Below, one piece after another: positions 49,039 through 62,395 of a DNA stretch of 64,000 nucleotides. Both the position numbers and the translations under genes were made by a program. The stretch is taken from contig JAYKAV010002952.1 in the NCBI GenBank assembly GCA_035582835.1, forward strand, positions 269,230 through 333,229, given 5' to 3'. The notes beneath the pieces were generated by a model that had not been told where the DNA came from, did no database searches, and worked only from the letters and a program-made list of their open reading frames with translations. The DNA comes from Phoebastria nigripes. Taxonomy: Eukaryota > Chordata > Aves > Procellariiformes > Diomedeidae. Each line of letters opens with the position of its first letter. Position 1 is the stretch's first letter.

Positions 49039-52000
49039 AGAGTCTATATAGCAACCTCAGAGCCTGGTGGGATGGNGGGTAGCCAGTGATCTAAGAAAAC
49101 CATGAAATGGACGCTGTCTGACCTTTTCAAGCTGAAGACTTTTTTTAAGTGTGGAGTTTTTGATGTCCCNTCCAAGATTTTTCTTTACTCAAGTGTATGA
49201 ACATTCAGTGGTTGAAGACAAGCCCATGCAGAGTCATCTGCAGTGTGTCCCAATCTGACAAAAGCTAAATGTCCTTAAGTCACTTTTAAACCTTTTCAAC
49301 CAGAAAAGAGGCACAAGCCCAAGGGAGATTCTGTTTCCAGTGGAGTCTGCCTAGAAGCACCTTGTTTGCTGCATCACAGACCTTAACTGCCACGTTAGAA
49401 TCCACATGCACGAGGCATGCTTGAAAGTCAAGACACAAATCAATGGGTTAATATCACTATTTTATGAAATTATTTTTTTTTAATTGCGTGTTGGTGTTTG
49501 GTTTTTTGTTTTTTTTATTTGGGCCATAAGTGTAACATCTGGTTATTTGAAATTAACTTCCCCATCTTTTGTGTGAATTACTGAAGAGCCATTCTGGGAT
49601 CAATCTGTAATTGAGAATGACCTTTAATATGAAACAGGAAAATGAGAAAACCTTACAGTAGCGATGAAAGAAGAATCCCAGATCACCTTGGGTCTAACAG
49701 TGTTCACAGTGAATAGAGGAATAGGCATTTTGTTCATGATTTCAGTGTAATTCGCATTCAGCTCATCACCCATTCATCTTAAAAGCACTAAGAATTGAAA
49801 ATCTCTGGCAACAGAATGGAAAATTAGCACTAACCTCAGAGACTGAGTTTTGCGACTCTGAGGAAGATGAGGAAACTCAGATAGCTCCAACTCTCCTTCT
49901 ATAGGGAGCTATATTCATACAAGTAGAATCAATTCACCATCATCTAGGTATCAGTCCTTGGCTCTTAGTCTATGACTGCTCAGCATCATCTACTTTAAGG
50001 CAAAGATGGGAAATTAAGACCTTTCCCATGTGGATCATGATCCTCTCTACTTCAGTTACTTCTTTTATGTCCAACATTTTGTAGTTAAATTTATATTGAA
50101 ATTCACATTCTTCAGCTGGTAAAATAATAAAAAAAACTGGCACCCGCTTACTCAAGTGACTTTTAGTTTAGAAGAGTTTAGTTTTTTTCACTAGTATGTA
50201 TGAAAGCATAAACATGCAACTGCTACAAGAGCAAGATAATTTCAGGGTACAAAAAGTAGGTTAATTAAAATACACTCATTTATGCCTGCATTGCTTTTGT
50301 TTCATTCACTGAAAGCTATTCTACCCAACAGATGGGCAAATGTCTGCAGGTCATAAACCTAATGGCATTCTAGTAAAATTCAACATAAGGTTCTTATTCC
50401 TTGAAGCATAAAGCAACTTCATGCAAACAAAAGTACACAGTAAAAATCCCTTAGTTATTTCACAGCTTCATATTCCACATCTAAAAGTACAATTCAAGAC
50501 CTTAGGATTTACTTTCTTAGAGGATCAAATCAGTATTTTGTGAAATACGTGGGTCTGGGTTTTCACCTCCACTCTTCCTTTCTTTCCCTCATTTGATTTC
50601 TTACACATTTATTTAATAAAACTGAAGAAAATACAGAGTTTGAGGGACAGGNTGGTTTTCCAGTTGAAAATTTGAGTTGACGCTTAACAAATGTAAGCTG
50701 TATCTATTACAGATATAAGAAATCTGTATGGCATTGGACAAGTTTCTGGTTTTATTTGCTTGTTTGTATACTTATATATACAATGATGAAACATACTTTT
50801 GTTTTTTTTTAATTAACCTAATTTCATAGAATTAGAAGCTCTTGGAAACAGTAGTGGGTAAAAACAAATTGCAGCTTATGCCTTGCAGGTTATGCATGTT
50901 TCTAAACCACATAAATACTTGAATGAGTTTACAGAAAATTTCATGCAGTGAGTGAGACACAAAAACGGTGTGCAGCATGGAAAAAATTAAGTGTAACAAT
51001 TTCTAGGATAAAGGAGCTGCTAATAGGAAGAGCACAAGAAAATCTGGATCTAAGATGACCAATGGAAAGGGGGGGACCCTCAAGCTGCATAAGCAAATTA
51101 AAACAAGAAGTTGTTGATGTTATGCCAACCCACCATTGTGGTAGCCACAAGATATTTACTACTATATAGATGCAGTAGATATATATCTACTTATATCTAT
51201 AACTAACTTTGATTTTTTTTTCTAGTCCTATATCAAAAATATTCCATAAATGGCATCCAGCCTGGTATAACAAAATGCATGATTACCCCATATGACACAA
51301 TATGTTACCAAGCTAAAGTTCTCAATAGGGTTTCAGAAATGAAGTCTCAGGAACAAACTTATGTGGAAATAAAAATTTGCTGGAGGCTTGTGCTCCTTTC
51401 TTGTTTGATNTGGTCATGATTTAAATCTCAAGTAGCAAATTTTACAAGTCTACACAGAGAAAGAAGGAGCATCTTCCTTCTCCTGTGGGCAATCATCCTT
51501 TCAGGGGACAATCAGTCTGTTTTGTATGGCAAACCTTCATATAATCTATTTCTGCCTGTGCTTTCCAAATGAAATAAGTTTGATATGAGAGCCTGGGAAA
51601 ATGTTGAGACATTCACATACGTAATCCTGGACACCATTTGTTTATTTTCTTATACTTCTTTTTTTTTTTTCCAGTATAGTGGGAAGGATTTTTTAATTAT
51701 TATTTTTTTCTCTGTATGACTTGAGAAAGGATGTTATAAAAATGATATAGTTGGAGGACTTGACTGTATAAAGAACAGTTTGGAAACATTTTAGGAAAAA
51801 AAAATTAAAATATTATTTATGGATATAAGTGTTGCATTAAAGAAGCTGAAGAAAATATTTAATTACTCACTCTAACTTCTCTTTTAGAGTGTAAAATGTG
51901 TTTTGTACCTCTGTGTTTCCTCACTTAGCTTGAATGCTTTCTTTCCCCCCTCAGAAGCATGTGAATTTGTCAAGTGCAGCTTTNTTGGAGTTGTAGCAAA

Positions 52001-54211
52001 GATTATAGGATTTGGAAATGAAAGAAAAATTCCTTCATCTCCACTTGAAAAACAAATAGTCTCTCAGGGACAGTACCAGGAAACATGGGCAAAGTGAAAA
52101 AAACAAGTGCTAGCCTGAACAGAGGGGAACAGAGAAAAAGGGATCTTACTTATGGGAGAAATCTGGCTGAGAGGAGCCAAGTTACAGAAGCCAGAAAAAT
52201 ACCTCCAATGTGAGCCAGAGAACTCATTCTGGTGTCTCTCCCATATGACAGCTTTTGTGAGACGCTTGCTAGTATGCAGTCACGTACTGGCAGGCTGTGC
52301 ACAGGGCTGTGGATGCTGGATGCTGGCCTGTGTATTGTAGCTCCATATGTGGATGCTTGAAATCTGCAAGCTTCCCAGTCTACGTCTGCATCTGTCTTCT
52401 GCATGACAATAAAATCCTTTTTTAGGGAGCACCAGGAGTTATTACATTGGTTAATATTATGTGGNTTTTGAGGTACTTTCTTTCTTGGGAATGGAGACAT
52501 AGGAGTTCATGTATTTCCAACTCCTATAGGGATCTCCTGTTTCCTGAAACAGACACAGATAATTTCCAGTGCAGTTACTTGTACCAAAGAATTTAAAGGG
52601 AACGCTGACCAGTGATATTATGATCTTTCTAGATGCACGGTGCTGATCAAAGCTATNCTTTGAAGCATGGTATAATAAGGCTGATTTTATCAAACCTATG
52701 TCAAAGAAATACCATCATCATCAAGAGCAATCTGGCCTCAGAAGTGCACTTTTTATTCATAAATTAACATGGCCTTGCTATAATATAACTTCCACAAAAC
52801 CTCTGAGTAAGTTGATATATGGGGATGCATATGGGTCCTGTAGTCACACAAGGACAGGATGTATCTCCATCCATGTGACCATCAGAAGGTTGGAAAACGA
52901 CAATGGAAAAGCTGATCTCCTTAGTAGCTAGTAGCCAATATGTGGTTGACATAATTTTTTGCTGCATCACCACATCATTGGACACTCCTTTGACCCCAGT
53001 TACATGACAGATCCTTAGAGCGATTGTGACAAGCAGGTCTCTCCCATAAATTCTTCATATCTGCAAAAGTCCCAGTTCCTGGAAACTTCAGAGTTGGCAT
53101 GAGGCCTCACACCTACTCTCATGAGGGGCACTGTAAACACATGCTAGGTGTGAAGTGTGTGTTTGTTGGATACCTAACACTAACATATTTCTATGCAGTC
53201 TTACAATTCCAATGAGCATTTCCAAAAAAGGACAAAAAGATGTGAATCCTGCATGTTCCTGTTTTTTTTTTTTTTTCCTTCAAAACAACAGCTGGTCTCA
53301 ATGCATCAAGTATTTTATTAAAATTAAAATTAGAGGTTAAAAATGACACCTTCAGGAAACTTGTTATTCAAGAAAATGGTGCCAGTGTAATAATGAGAAT
53401 GTAATTACAATTTCATTTATAACAAGTGGTGTTCAATTATTTCTTCTATAAAGAAAAAATTATTAACAGCAGTCAGTGCTGAGATTCTGAATATAGATGA
53501 TTTTTTCATTTGTTGAAAAATAAACAAGAGGTGGCCTCTTCACTGAACAGGCTCATCCGATTCAGACAGGAAGACATATCTTCCATTTATCCAGTTATTT
53601 CCTTTTTTTTTCCCCAACTGCTGTTATTTAACAATTGTGCTTAGTTAATGACATTTTGTTTACTTGACTTACTCCAGATTTTCACACACACAGAGCCTGT
53701 AGGATTGCAGGGAGAGGAATAGAGACTAGTAGCAGAGAAACTGCAAAATAGACAGATCAGGTAACACAGGAAAAAGCATAAAGACTGGTAAAATGATGTT
53801 GAAAAACACCCTCTGATAATGACGAGGACTGCATCAAACTGAAGACACGCCATACAGAGTAACCTAATGGTTTCAGAAAAGAAAGCACGACATAGTAGGA
53901 TAAATCAATTAATGTGACATGAGAGAATGGGGGAACATTAGTTATGCATCTCTAAGACTATAGCATTTTCTTGTTCAAGCTCCTTTTATGTCTTTTGAGA
54001 TAGGCCGGCTGGACTCTGATGGCATTTTATTTAAGAAGTCAGAGACTATTTGTTCATATGTAGGTTGGTTTTTTTCCTAATGGCCAGCTGAAGAGAGTTA
54101 GGGTAGAGAGGCAAGTCAGAAAGGAACANATATAAACAGCTCATGTGGACTTGAGAAACTGCACTGTATGGAAGAAGGCTGTCAAATTCTGAGCTTGAAA
54201 TATTGTTGGTT

Positions 54212-54242
<31 letters not shown>

Positions 54243-56534
54243 ACAGTAAAATATTTCTGAAGTTGAAAGCACTGAGTCCGCGCAATCCAGACACATAACT
54301 AGAAGAAGTCTTATGAAATATTTAACACAGATGTAAGACTGACGTGTGACTAGAGAATTGGGAATATAATAGAAACCGGCTGAATTAAGATATACTTTTT
54401 TTTTTCCCAAGATAGGTGAGAAAGAGGTTATCAAAGACTTCTCTCGCACACATTCATGTATCAGCAAGGTGTCAGGTATAAGAAAGAAAGGGTTACCTTG
54501 CAGAAAACAAAATATCTCACATACAAATGTGTCATTTGTAAAAGTAAATCCGAAAAGCCCACCAGTTAAACTAAAGTACCAGAGAACAGGAGAAGATTCT
54601 CGTAGGCAATACGGAACCTCTGTCTAACAACAGAGTACTGAAAGGTGATACGTCTCAAAAAACTTCATAAGGCAGATAAACTAAACCAAAGAAGAGGAAG
54701 AATGACATTGAATGAAAACAACTCTCAAACTCTGCTGAGATAAATTTTAAGTGGAGAGGAACACATATTACTTCTATGGATGTAAGTTCCAGCATTTAAG
54801 AATATAAATATAAAAGAGCTATTTCTACCTTCAAGACATTAGTGAAATGGAATAAACAGAACAGAGGGTAGAGAAGTGATTTTAAGTGTCATTGTAAATC
54901 ATGCAATAGAGACTGCTGCTGACTTGATTTTAAGTGCTTATCAAAAAAAAAAGAAAAACAAAACAAAACCAGCAGATGAACAGATAATAATGTAATAAGG
55001 GTATGAAATAATTAATTTCCAACGCCTGTTATCTGTCATTTTCAGCATGAAGAAGGTGAACATCAGTAACACAGCCTTTAAGAAAGTAAAAATTTTCATT
55101 CGGCTTAAACACTACAATGGAAAGTACTAATATTCATGCTTTCAGAGGTACTTACTGCTGGAACTTATATTACCAGAAAATGAATTAAAATAGTAACATC
55201 AAGCCACCAGATTTTTTTTTTTTTTTTGTTAGGTCTTTCATAACAACCATGAGTAAAGGAGTGTCAAGGTTTGTGTTCGTTTAAATTTTTTTAGATTAAG
55301 TAACTATGAAGTACAGAATTTTACTTGGATCAGTTAGGGTGACAAATTCCATGCTGTAAATGTGAAGAAATTACTTTCTCCTGTGAGTCCTCTTCCCTTG
55401 ATCATCTGGGAATCTGAAAGTAGCTGGGGAGGGTTTATATTTGGGTTTTATTATTTTTGTTACAATGTCTTGCATCCTAGTTGCATCTTGGTAGAAGTGA
55501 TGAGACTATAACTCCAACCATAGTTAGGAAATACAACTAGGTTCAAAAGATGGAAGCTTCAATGCATAGAGCTTCAGTGAGTCATCAGAGCACAAAATAC
55601 TTGTAGTTGCAATGAAAAAGTTTATACAGCTGAAATCTGCTGTTTGGCAGTGAGGAGCTGCTTTTGCAGGGGGGAACTACAGGAACCTGGCTGATACCAT
55701 AGGATTTGCTCCTTGTGTGTATATAGAGAGGAAAAAGAGTGGGTACTCTTCCTGAGGCACCTGTAATGGACTGAAACCCTTTTCTATGTCTCAGTGTTCA
55801 GCTGAAGGAAATCTCTAAAAGCAGACATGAGACTGAGCTTGCAGCCTCTGTCTGGGAACTTAATTTAGCCTATATAAACTGAGGCAGGGAGAAAGGGAGG
55901 GCTGCGTGAGAACGGGCAAGGAGAGACAGTGTCTGCTGGAACAATATTAATCAACAGGAGACTCCCTCAGCTGAGGAAGACCATTACAGATTCTGGACTG
56001 CCTGTACTGTAAAATAGACCTACCACTTTAACTAGAGCACACTGGTTATTAGTATACCTAGCACTATGGAGACAACTAAAAAGATTACAAGAGTGTAAAA
56101 GCAGTCATTAAAAGGTAAAATCAAAGGTAATCAAGTAGAACATCAATTCTGGATAATATAAATCAGTTTGCAATACCTAAGGTCTAAAGTAATGGGTTTG
56201 TGAAAGGACAGATAAATAGAAAGACACTGCCAGAGATACGATGTATAATAAGCATCTATCAAATGCCAACCAGAAGAAAGGCCCTAGAGCTAACAATTTC
56301 TTGAGTCAGGCCTTGTACCCCATCTTGAATGTACTAGTCCTTGCTGCAAATATTCATCAAGCAAAATCTACAAAAGAGTTACAAGACCATTTCCACATAA
56401 GGGAGTTTTTACCATTTTTCAAAGGTTTAGAGTCCCAACAAAGGATTTTGCCATGAAGGAACATCAAAGACGACTTATTCTTCAGAACTGATCCTCTACT
56501 GAAACTAATGGTTTAACTAAAGGCTAACATTCCA
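49039..56534. other. Non-genic sequence; possible core promoter near 55.87 kb
   Basis: Mostly unique A+T-rich DNA with T-runs (51658-51673, 53261-53278, 54222-54243, 55210-55228) and single Ns. No gene or transposon family is recognised. Open frames (51903-52097 +, 52500-52150 -, 54467-54141 -) lack homology. A TATATAAA at 55871-55878 followed by a G-rich stretch resembles a core promoter. Confidence 0.4.
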
Positions 56535-56590
56535 GTTCCTTTGAAGCTGATGGGAGTTTTACAGTTGATTTCAGAAGCCAAATTTTGCCT
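56535..56590. repeat. Possible ancient amniote repeat remnant
   Basis: Contains CTTTGAAGCTGATGGGAGTT and AGTTGATTTC, a decayed form of the 'tgacttcaatgggagtt' word that recurs in very old amniote repeats. Only a short core remains, and the family cannot be named from sequence alone. Confidence 0.3.
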
Positions 56591-58584
56591 AGGTAGTATT
56601 CGAGTGAAAGGTGTTTTCACCTTATAAATACTTATAAATACCTTAAAGCCAGCTAGGTAATTGCTAGCTTCACCACTACCTATTTGGCTAGATATTTGAG
56701 ACTAGTCCAATAAGGAAAGGCTTATATCTGATCTTTTTTGAACTTTCTTAAAGAAAACATGACAAATCAGTGCTGAGCTATTGTTGATAATTCCAGACAA
56801 TTTCTACTACTAGGCAATATATCGTCAATATATAGTCCTCCATTAAAAAGGCGTTCTGCTTTTGAACGTGTTAGCAGACTTGAATTTCCTTCACCCAAAA
56901 AGGGCTTAATAAAGCAATGACAGAAAATCAAAGGCACTCCCCCTCCCTCCTCTAAATTGGCTGCCCTGAGAGGTTTCAATAAAATAAAAACCATCCATTA
57001 ACGTACCTCATTGATTCTTACTCATTTCTACTTTCAGTTACTTTCAACTTCCCTGTTGAGGATAATGGGACCTGACATGCACATGTGAGGGGAAATGTCT
57101 CACAGCAACTAATCTACACAAGATTAGCCTGGCTTGCTCAGACACCCACAGTAATATCTGGTATTATAAAATGTTCAGGCTGATGAGGTAAACAAGGTTC
57201 AGTCTGACTTTTGAGCAAAATTTGATCAGTTTCTTTTATAGCGGAGCAAGTGCCCTTCTTCCTGCTAATTTTTCCACCAAGCTTGACTCCTGCTGCCCTC
57301 ACCGTCCATTTAAGGCTGAGTGCATTGAGTCCTGGTGAACATCTGAAGAATAAGGGCTCGAGTTGCTCCTCTGCCTGGTAACCTCTTTGCTTCACCTTGT
57401 CTGTCTAATTCCTTTGCAACCATCACCCCTTAACCTCAGTCAGCACAGAATTACATGGATGTCCTTACCTGCAGGTCTTAGCTGTCTTTGGTAGAGAGGG
57501 AGTAGCTGTTCATCTGGTCTCAACAAGTCCCTTTCACTCAAAGCGAAGAGCTTGCAGGTTTCCCAAAATGGAGGGAAGGATGCCACTGCAGTGACTATCC
57601 ATCAGGTGCTAGCTCTTTGAGGGAATCCCCTAAGTACATACACACAAGGATTTGATCTCCTGTTTTGCAATGATCACTAGGCAGATTTGGTCATCAGTAT
57701 CTTTCACTGCTTTCTGAGGACTGAATCCAGAGGAAATGCAGATATGCATTTAATTGTTACCTGTTTCATGGCTCAAAAAAAGGATACTAATCTGCCCTAG
57801 GTCCTTATTTCCAGTTTCTGTACACCCATAGATCCTAAGAAATTTTAGAAGAAATGTTTTCCCACTTTCTAGAAAATAAAGCTCTCCTAAGATACCTTAA
57901 ACAAAGATTAAGGGAAATTAGGCAGAAGAACAATTGAGAGCAAATTTTCAGATAAATTGTTGTCATTAGGAAAATCAATCATTGTCATCTCTCTACTGAC
58001 TAGTGCATATGTAACAAATTATACTGTTGAAATCTCTTTGCAGCTAATAATTTGAAGTACATTTGGAAAGTACTCAGACAATGTGCAGGAGTAGACAGGT
58101 GGAAAAACATGTCAGCATTTTCAAAACAAAGATTTTTAGTCTTATAAACATGGTGTGCATTCCTGACATGCAACTGGATTGATTTCAAGCACTGAATCCT
58201 CCTCTTCATTGATTCTCTGTTTTATAAGATGTTATCTCAATTTAAAACATTGCTTACATATGTACATTTGAGTATTTTGCAGGCTTAATTAACTAGATGT
58301 TTATATATATAGAGACATATAGTTTATAAATATTTATATGTATATTTATATTTATATTATTATGTATAAGGTTTTCGTTTCTTGCGGACCTCCAAAACGG
58401 TAGTTCCAGCAATGGAGTTTTCTGGAGTCACTGAAGTNAAGTCATGCACCAATTTGTTTAAGCTGATTTTACTTAATAAAACTGTCAGAAATGAGCTAAG
58501 AGATCTGTGCCAATACACAGAGTGTGGGTCAGGTTTCTATGAGCTGCTGAGTACCCACTGCCAAAAGCTGCATGCCCTTGAGTT
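56591..58584. other. Non-genic sequence
   Basis: Unique DNA with a strongly A+T-rich patch at 58290-58372. A plus-strand frame of 147 codons at 58382-58825 is interrupted by one N and runs through the repeat-like segment at 58585-58650, so it is unlikely to be a gene. Confidence 0.4.
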
Positions 58585-58650
58585 GGAGAAAATCCAGAGT
58601 AATTCCATTGATTTAATCATGTTACTCCAGATTCACAGCAGGGCAGACCT
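58585..58650. repeat. Possible ancient palindromic repeat remnant
   Basis: AGAGTAATTCCATTGATTT followed by ATGTTACTCCAGATTCACAG resembles the imperfect hairpin 'ggagta-ctccattga-tcaatggagttactcc' found in old amniote repeats. The two halves are still partly complementary (GAGTAA against TTACTC). Confidence 0.35.
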
Positions 58651-59754
58651 CGTGTCTGTGGGCACAGCACAGAGAGGCAACATCAGACATTCTGGGATAA
58701 AGATCTTTCTGTCTTCTCATACGCTGCCAGTCAGTTTCCTATACTGTCTTGATCAGTGTGCAGATACTTGCTTTTGTACATGCAGCTTTTCTAATAAAGA
58801 CAGAGACTGTGGCTGTATGTGGTAAAACATACATTTCTAAAAACATTTGGCTACGTGGCCTAAAGGCAATATTTGATTTGGTTGATAGCACTGGTATCAT
58901 GAACTGGCTTTCTTACCAGTACCTTGCTGACAATGAATTTTTACAATATTCCAGGTGAATTCAATGCTCTTGAAATGAAAGAATGTTTTTGCTGTTTTGC
59001 CTTAATTATTAGGGCATCATGTTACTAGAGATACTAAGTTTGTTAAGAGCGGTAGGAAGTATCTTAAAATGCCGAGAAAATGTGCACCTATGAGTAGCGG
59101 ATATGTGCAGTTGCACTGGCACATCTTGATGATCTATACTTTCTGATTCCCACTCCTCTGTTTCTAGTTAAATATCTCTCTACAACACTGGAAGTGATGT
59201 TGAGTAATGGAGAGATCAACCTACCAAAAGCTAGATGACCTGTCAAAAAACTTCAGCATAGTACTTTGTTCATTCTTTATGCCAATAGACTCTTCCACGG
59301 TTCCATCTCCCTTTTAATGTCTCTGGACTATTAAATTTCTGAAAAGAAATATTATTACCCCACCATCTTTCTTATATTCCCTCGATGATTTCTTAGATGG
59401 ACAGATAAAATCTCTGGACTTTTAGATGACTACACAAAATTTTAACTAAATATTATGCTTCCAAGTTCTACAAAAAATGCTTCAAAGTTGAGGAAGTCAT
59501 TAATAAAAGTGAGGCAAACATATCTGAAAGCAAGTAGCATGATAGTATTTTATCTTAGCTTTTCTATCACTGTTACTCAAAACACAAAAGATGTTTTACT
59601 GATAATCCCGTATTAAAAGCACTAATAACTAGCATACTAACGTGCACATAAATAAGTTACCTCATCAAGTCCATCTTACTACTGTTTCTTCAGCAACACA
59701 GAGTATTACAAGGATGCCAGGTCTGCCTTCTATATGCTGTTCTTGCACAGATTG
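58651..59754. other. Non-genic sequence
   Basis: Unique A+T-rich DNA between two possible ancient repeat remnants. I see no gene, RNA or transposon. Confidence 0.5.
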
Positions 59755-59960
59755 TTGAGTTGACTTCGAGATCTAAAGGCCAGGTTTTCAAATTATTTAG
59801 GCATTAAATAGCAAGCACAGGTCCAAAGTAGGGTTCTCTCAGCTGTGCCAGAGTTGATTCAATGTCTATTTCACACCGATTTCAATGAGTTACAGGACTA
59901 GTATGCTCAGTGCCCTACAAAATTTTCAAAAATACTTATCTGCACCTCTCTCTGCTTATA
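59755..59960. repeat. Possible ancient amniote repeat remnant
   Basis: Contains GGCCAGGTTTTCAAATTATT plus TAGGCATTAAATAGC, then CCGATTTCAATGAGTTACAGG and ATGCTCAGTGCC. This order (tttaggca, gatttcaatg, gctcagtgcc, ttttcaaa) follows a pattern I associate with very old amniote interspersed repeats. Heavily mutated, family not named. Confidence 0.35.
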
Positions 59961-61125
59961 TAACTTAGAGAGGTTTGGGTCCAAGGTTGTTATCTTTGCA
60001 GTGCTTGGCAATATATGAAAACTCACCTAAAGCTCTAGGTTGAAGATCATGCCCTGAAGGATAAACCTGTAGGCACAATGAAACTCTCTACAATATGATT
60101 AAAGCACTCCTGCAAGATAGAGAATGAGCTTTCTTAAGGTCCACTATAAGATTAGGTCATGAATTAGCCCAGAAAACAAGACCTTTTCATTTATTTAACT
60201 TAGCTTTCTTTAAATAAGTATTTCTGTATATATTTGTAAAAACAGAAGAGAATACACATTAATTCTTATCTCTGGAAAAAAGATGATGAGATAACTCTTA
60301 CTTAAAACTAAGAAATATTCTGATACCCTGGAAATGATATTATAGGAAAATTATAAGGAAAATAAATCATTTAAACGTTCTACCAAAACTATTTCTTTGT
60401 GCTATAGGTAAAGAATGAAGTTAAATTCCAACCAAGAGGAATATGAACCTGTTCCTTGACAACTTAATTTGAAAATTAAATCATTCCAGGATTTACAGAG
60501 ACAAATGTTTATAGTGTGTGACGAATAGAAGGAGAACTATACTTGACTTTCAGATGCCAGATCATAGTTATCAATATAGAAGAAGCATTTTAGGTTGTCT
60601 GCCCAAAGTGTCACATGGACCGAACCAAATTCTCTGCAGATACAGGAAGAGTTAGAAGTCTCTGGTTCTTCTTCTAGCGGTACCCTGAAGGCTGTCCATA
60701 CTTAGACACACACACACAGAGTCCTGCTGTTAATAGTAACTATACCTTAATTGAGAATAGCTGGAGTACAGTATACTGCAGTCATAGCTACTTCTTACTA
60801 CTGCTGACATATCTCTCCCCTGCAAAAGTTATGTTCATCTAGGGGCCATGTGAATGGCCCTAATACCAGAGAAGTACCAGTTGAAGAAAAGAAAGTGAAC
60901 ATAGAGGAAGAAGAATCTCAGTAAGGAGGAGCAGAAGACAGCAGAAAAAAAAATCTTCTATCATTATATGATGGATAAGCTCTGCTAAATCCAAAACCCA
61001 GTTGTCATTTTAGAGTGAGAGTAAAACTTGGAATTTTGGGGGCAGTTCAGATCATCAATTTTTTGGGGGGTAAGTAAAGCTCAAGGCTTTTCTTTCTCTT
61101 TTTTTAAAATATTTCTCCAATTATT
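59961..61125. other. Non-genic sequence
   Basis: Unique A+T-rich DNA with a short (AC)n at 60702-60716. Nothing else is recognised. Confidence 0.5.
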
Positions 61126-61182
61126 AAAACAAAACAAAACAAAACAAAAACCCAAAAACAAACAAACAAACAAACAAAAAAA
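61126..61182 (+). repeat. (AAAAC)n / (AAAC)n low-complexity tract
   Basis: AAAAC units followed by AAAC units and an A-run ending AAAAAAACAG. Confidence 0.9.
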
Positions 61183-61808
61183 CAGAATTATTTTCCATGT
61201 TTTTTCCCCCACCGTTTTTATAGCTCACTTTTTCATTTGGTCACAGTAAAAATACTTATCACTTTGGTTATTTTTTCTATTTTTTTTAAGTTCAATTGCA
61301 CGAATGAAGAAGAAATGTCTTAGGAAGCTGCATTAAGATTAATGACTTCTACGTTTAAGGAATTCTGAAAGTTTTTAAAAGTTGCAAATAGACCCAGATT
61401 AGTCTGCATGCATTTTAAAAGGCTCCTTAAATGGAGAAAATTCTGTACATCAAACCCTCATCTTTTCAGCTTCATTTCTACTGTTTCAGTATATACGTTT
61501 CTATTCTATTTCTGTATACGCCAGAAGAAAAATTATGATAAACTAACTTAACAAATGATAAACTGATTTCTTTAATCACAAAATCAAACCCCTGTCTCAC
61601 AGGTTGCCTAGATGTATAGGCAGAACTGCTGATCATTCTGTGCAACATCTCACTTACTGAACTGGGATGGAAAGTAGCTATGGTTATAGCCAAGAAGCTT
61701 TCTCCGACTTTACTCTGCTCACCAGCAGTCAGTCAGCTAAGGCTGTCATGCGGGTGCGGTGACCCTGATTCGAGGTCTCTGATCCTATAGCTAGACTGTT
61801 ACCTGTAT
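61183..61808. other. Non-genic sequence
   Basis: Unique A+T-rich DNA upstream of the first of two related short repeats. A minus-strand frame (61693-61478, 71 codons) has no homology. Confidence 0.45.
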
Positions 61809-61871
61809 GTGAGTTAGCTAGTTGACAGCTAGCTTGAGTGCATTTATGCTATGCTGCAGTCAGCACCTCTG
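61809..61871 (+). repeat. Unclassified repeat unit, copy 1 of a direct pair
   Basis: GTGAGTTAGCTAG, a short spacer, AGCTTGAGTGCATTTATGCT, then ATGCTGCAGTCA. The same order recurs at 63232-63290 in the same orientation, about 20 of 27 bases matching over the second half. It probably represents an old DNA transposon or other interspersed repeat. Confidence 0.4.
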
Positions 61872-62395
61872 AATCAACATGCCCCTTATCCTGCAGCTGT
61901 AAGTGTGGCTGATCGTTCTGCCACCCTTTTGGATTGCATCATGCTTGATGTTATAAGGTTCTGAGTTCAGTCAGTTGAAGTTTGTCAGCATTTTCACAGC
62001 AAACTACTAAAGAAAAAGTAAATGATGATTTATTGAAAAAGTGGAAAGACTTTTATGAAAAAGGATTAGTTCTTGAACTGGCTGAAAAAAGGTTCAAAGT
62101 TGGTTAAAAGGCATGGTTTCAACTATTCTCAAAACAGAAGAAACCTCCTGCACAGGGTTTCTTCTTGGGAAAAGAAGACCAGGCTAAGGAGGGAAAGGGT
62201 AAAACTACCCAGAAACAGTCGATTCCCTCTCTACAGTAAAGATCAGCATTGTTTGCAATGGAGCTGAGATAAGAGAAGTCAATTAAGTCAAATCAAGACT
62301 GAGTGAAAAAGAAGGAAAGCCTGCCATTCACCAACAGGAGTGGGGAAGGGAGAAAATTGGTTCAAAAAGATTATTCATCCTAACCCGAGCCCCAT
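61872..62395. other. Non-genic sequence upstream of class I LTR
   Basis: Unique sequence. A 64-codon plus frame (62073-62267) is Arg/Lys-rich with no recognised domain. No retroviral coding remnant is identifiable. Confidence 0.4.

Noticed and set aside
58382..58825. 147-codon plus-strand frame
   Set aside because: It starts in A+T-rich sequence, contains an N and crosses what looks like an old repeat fragment. No homology.
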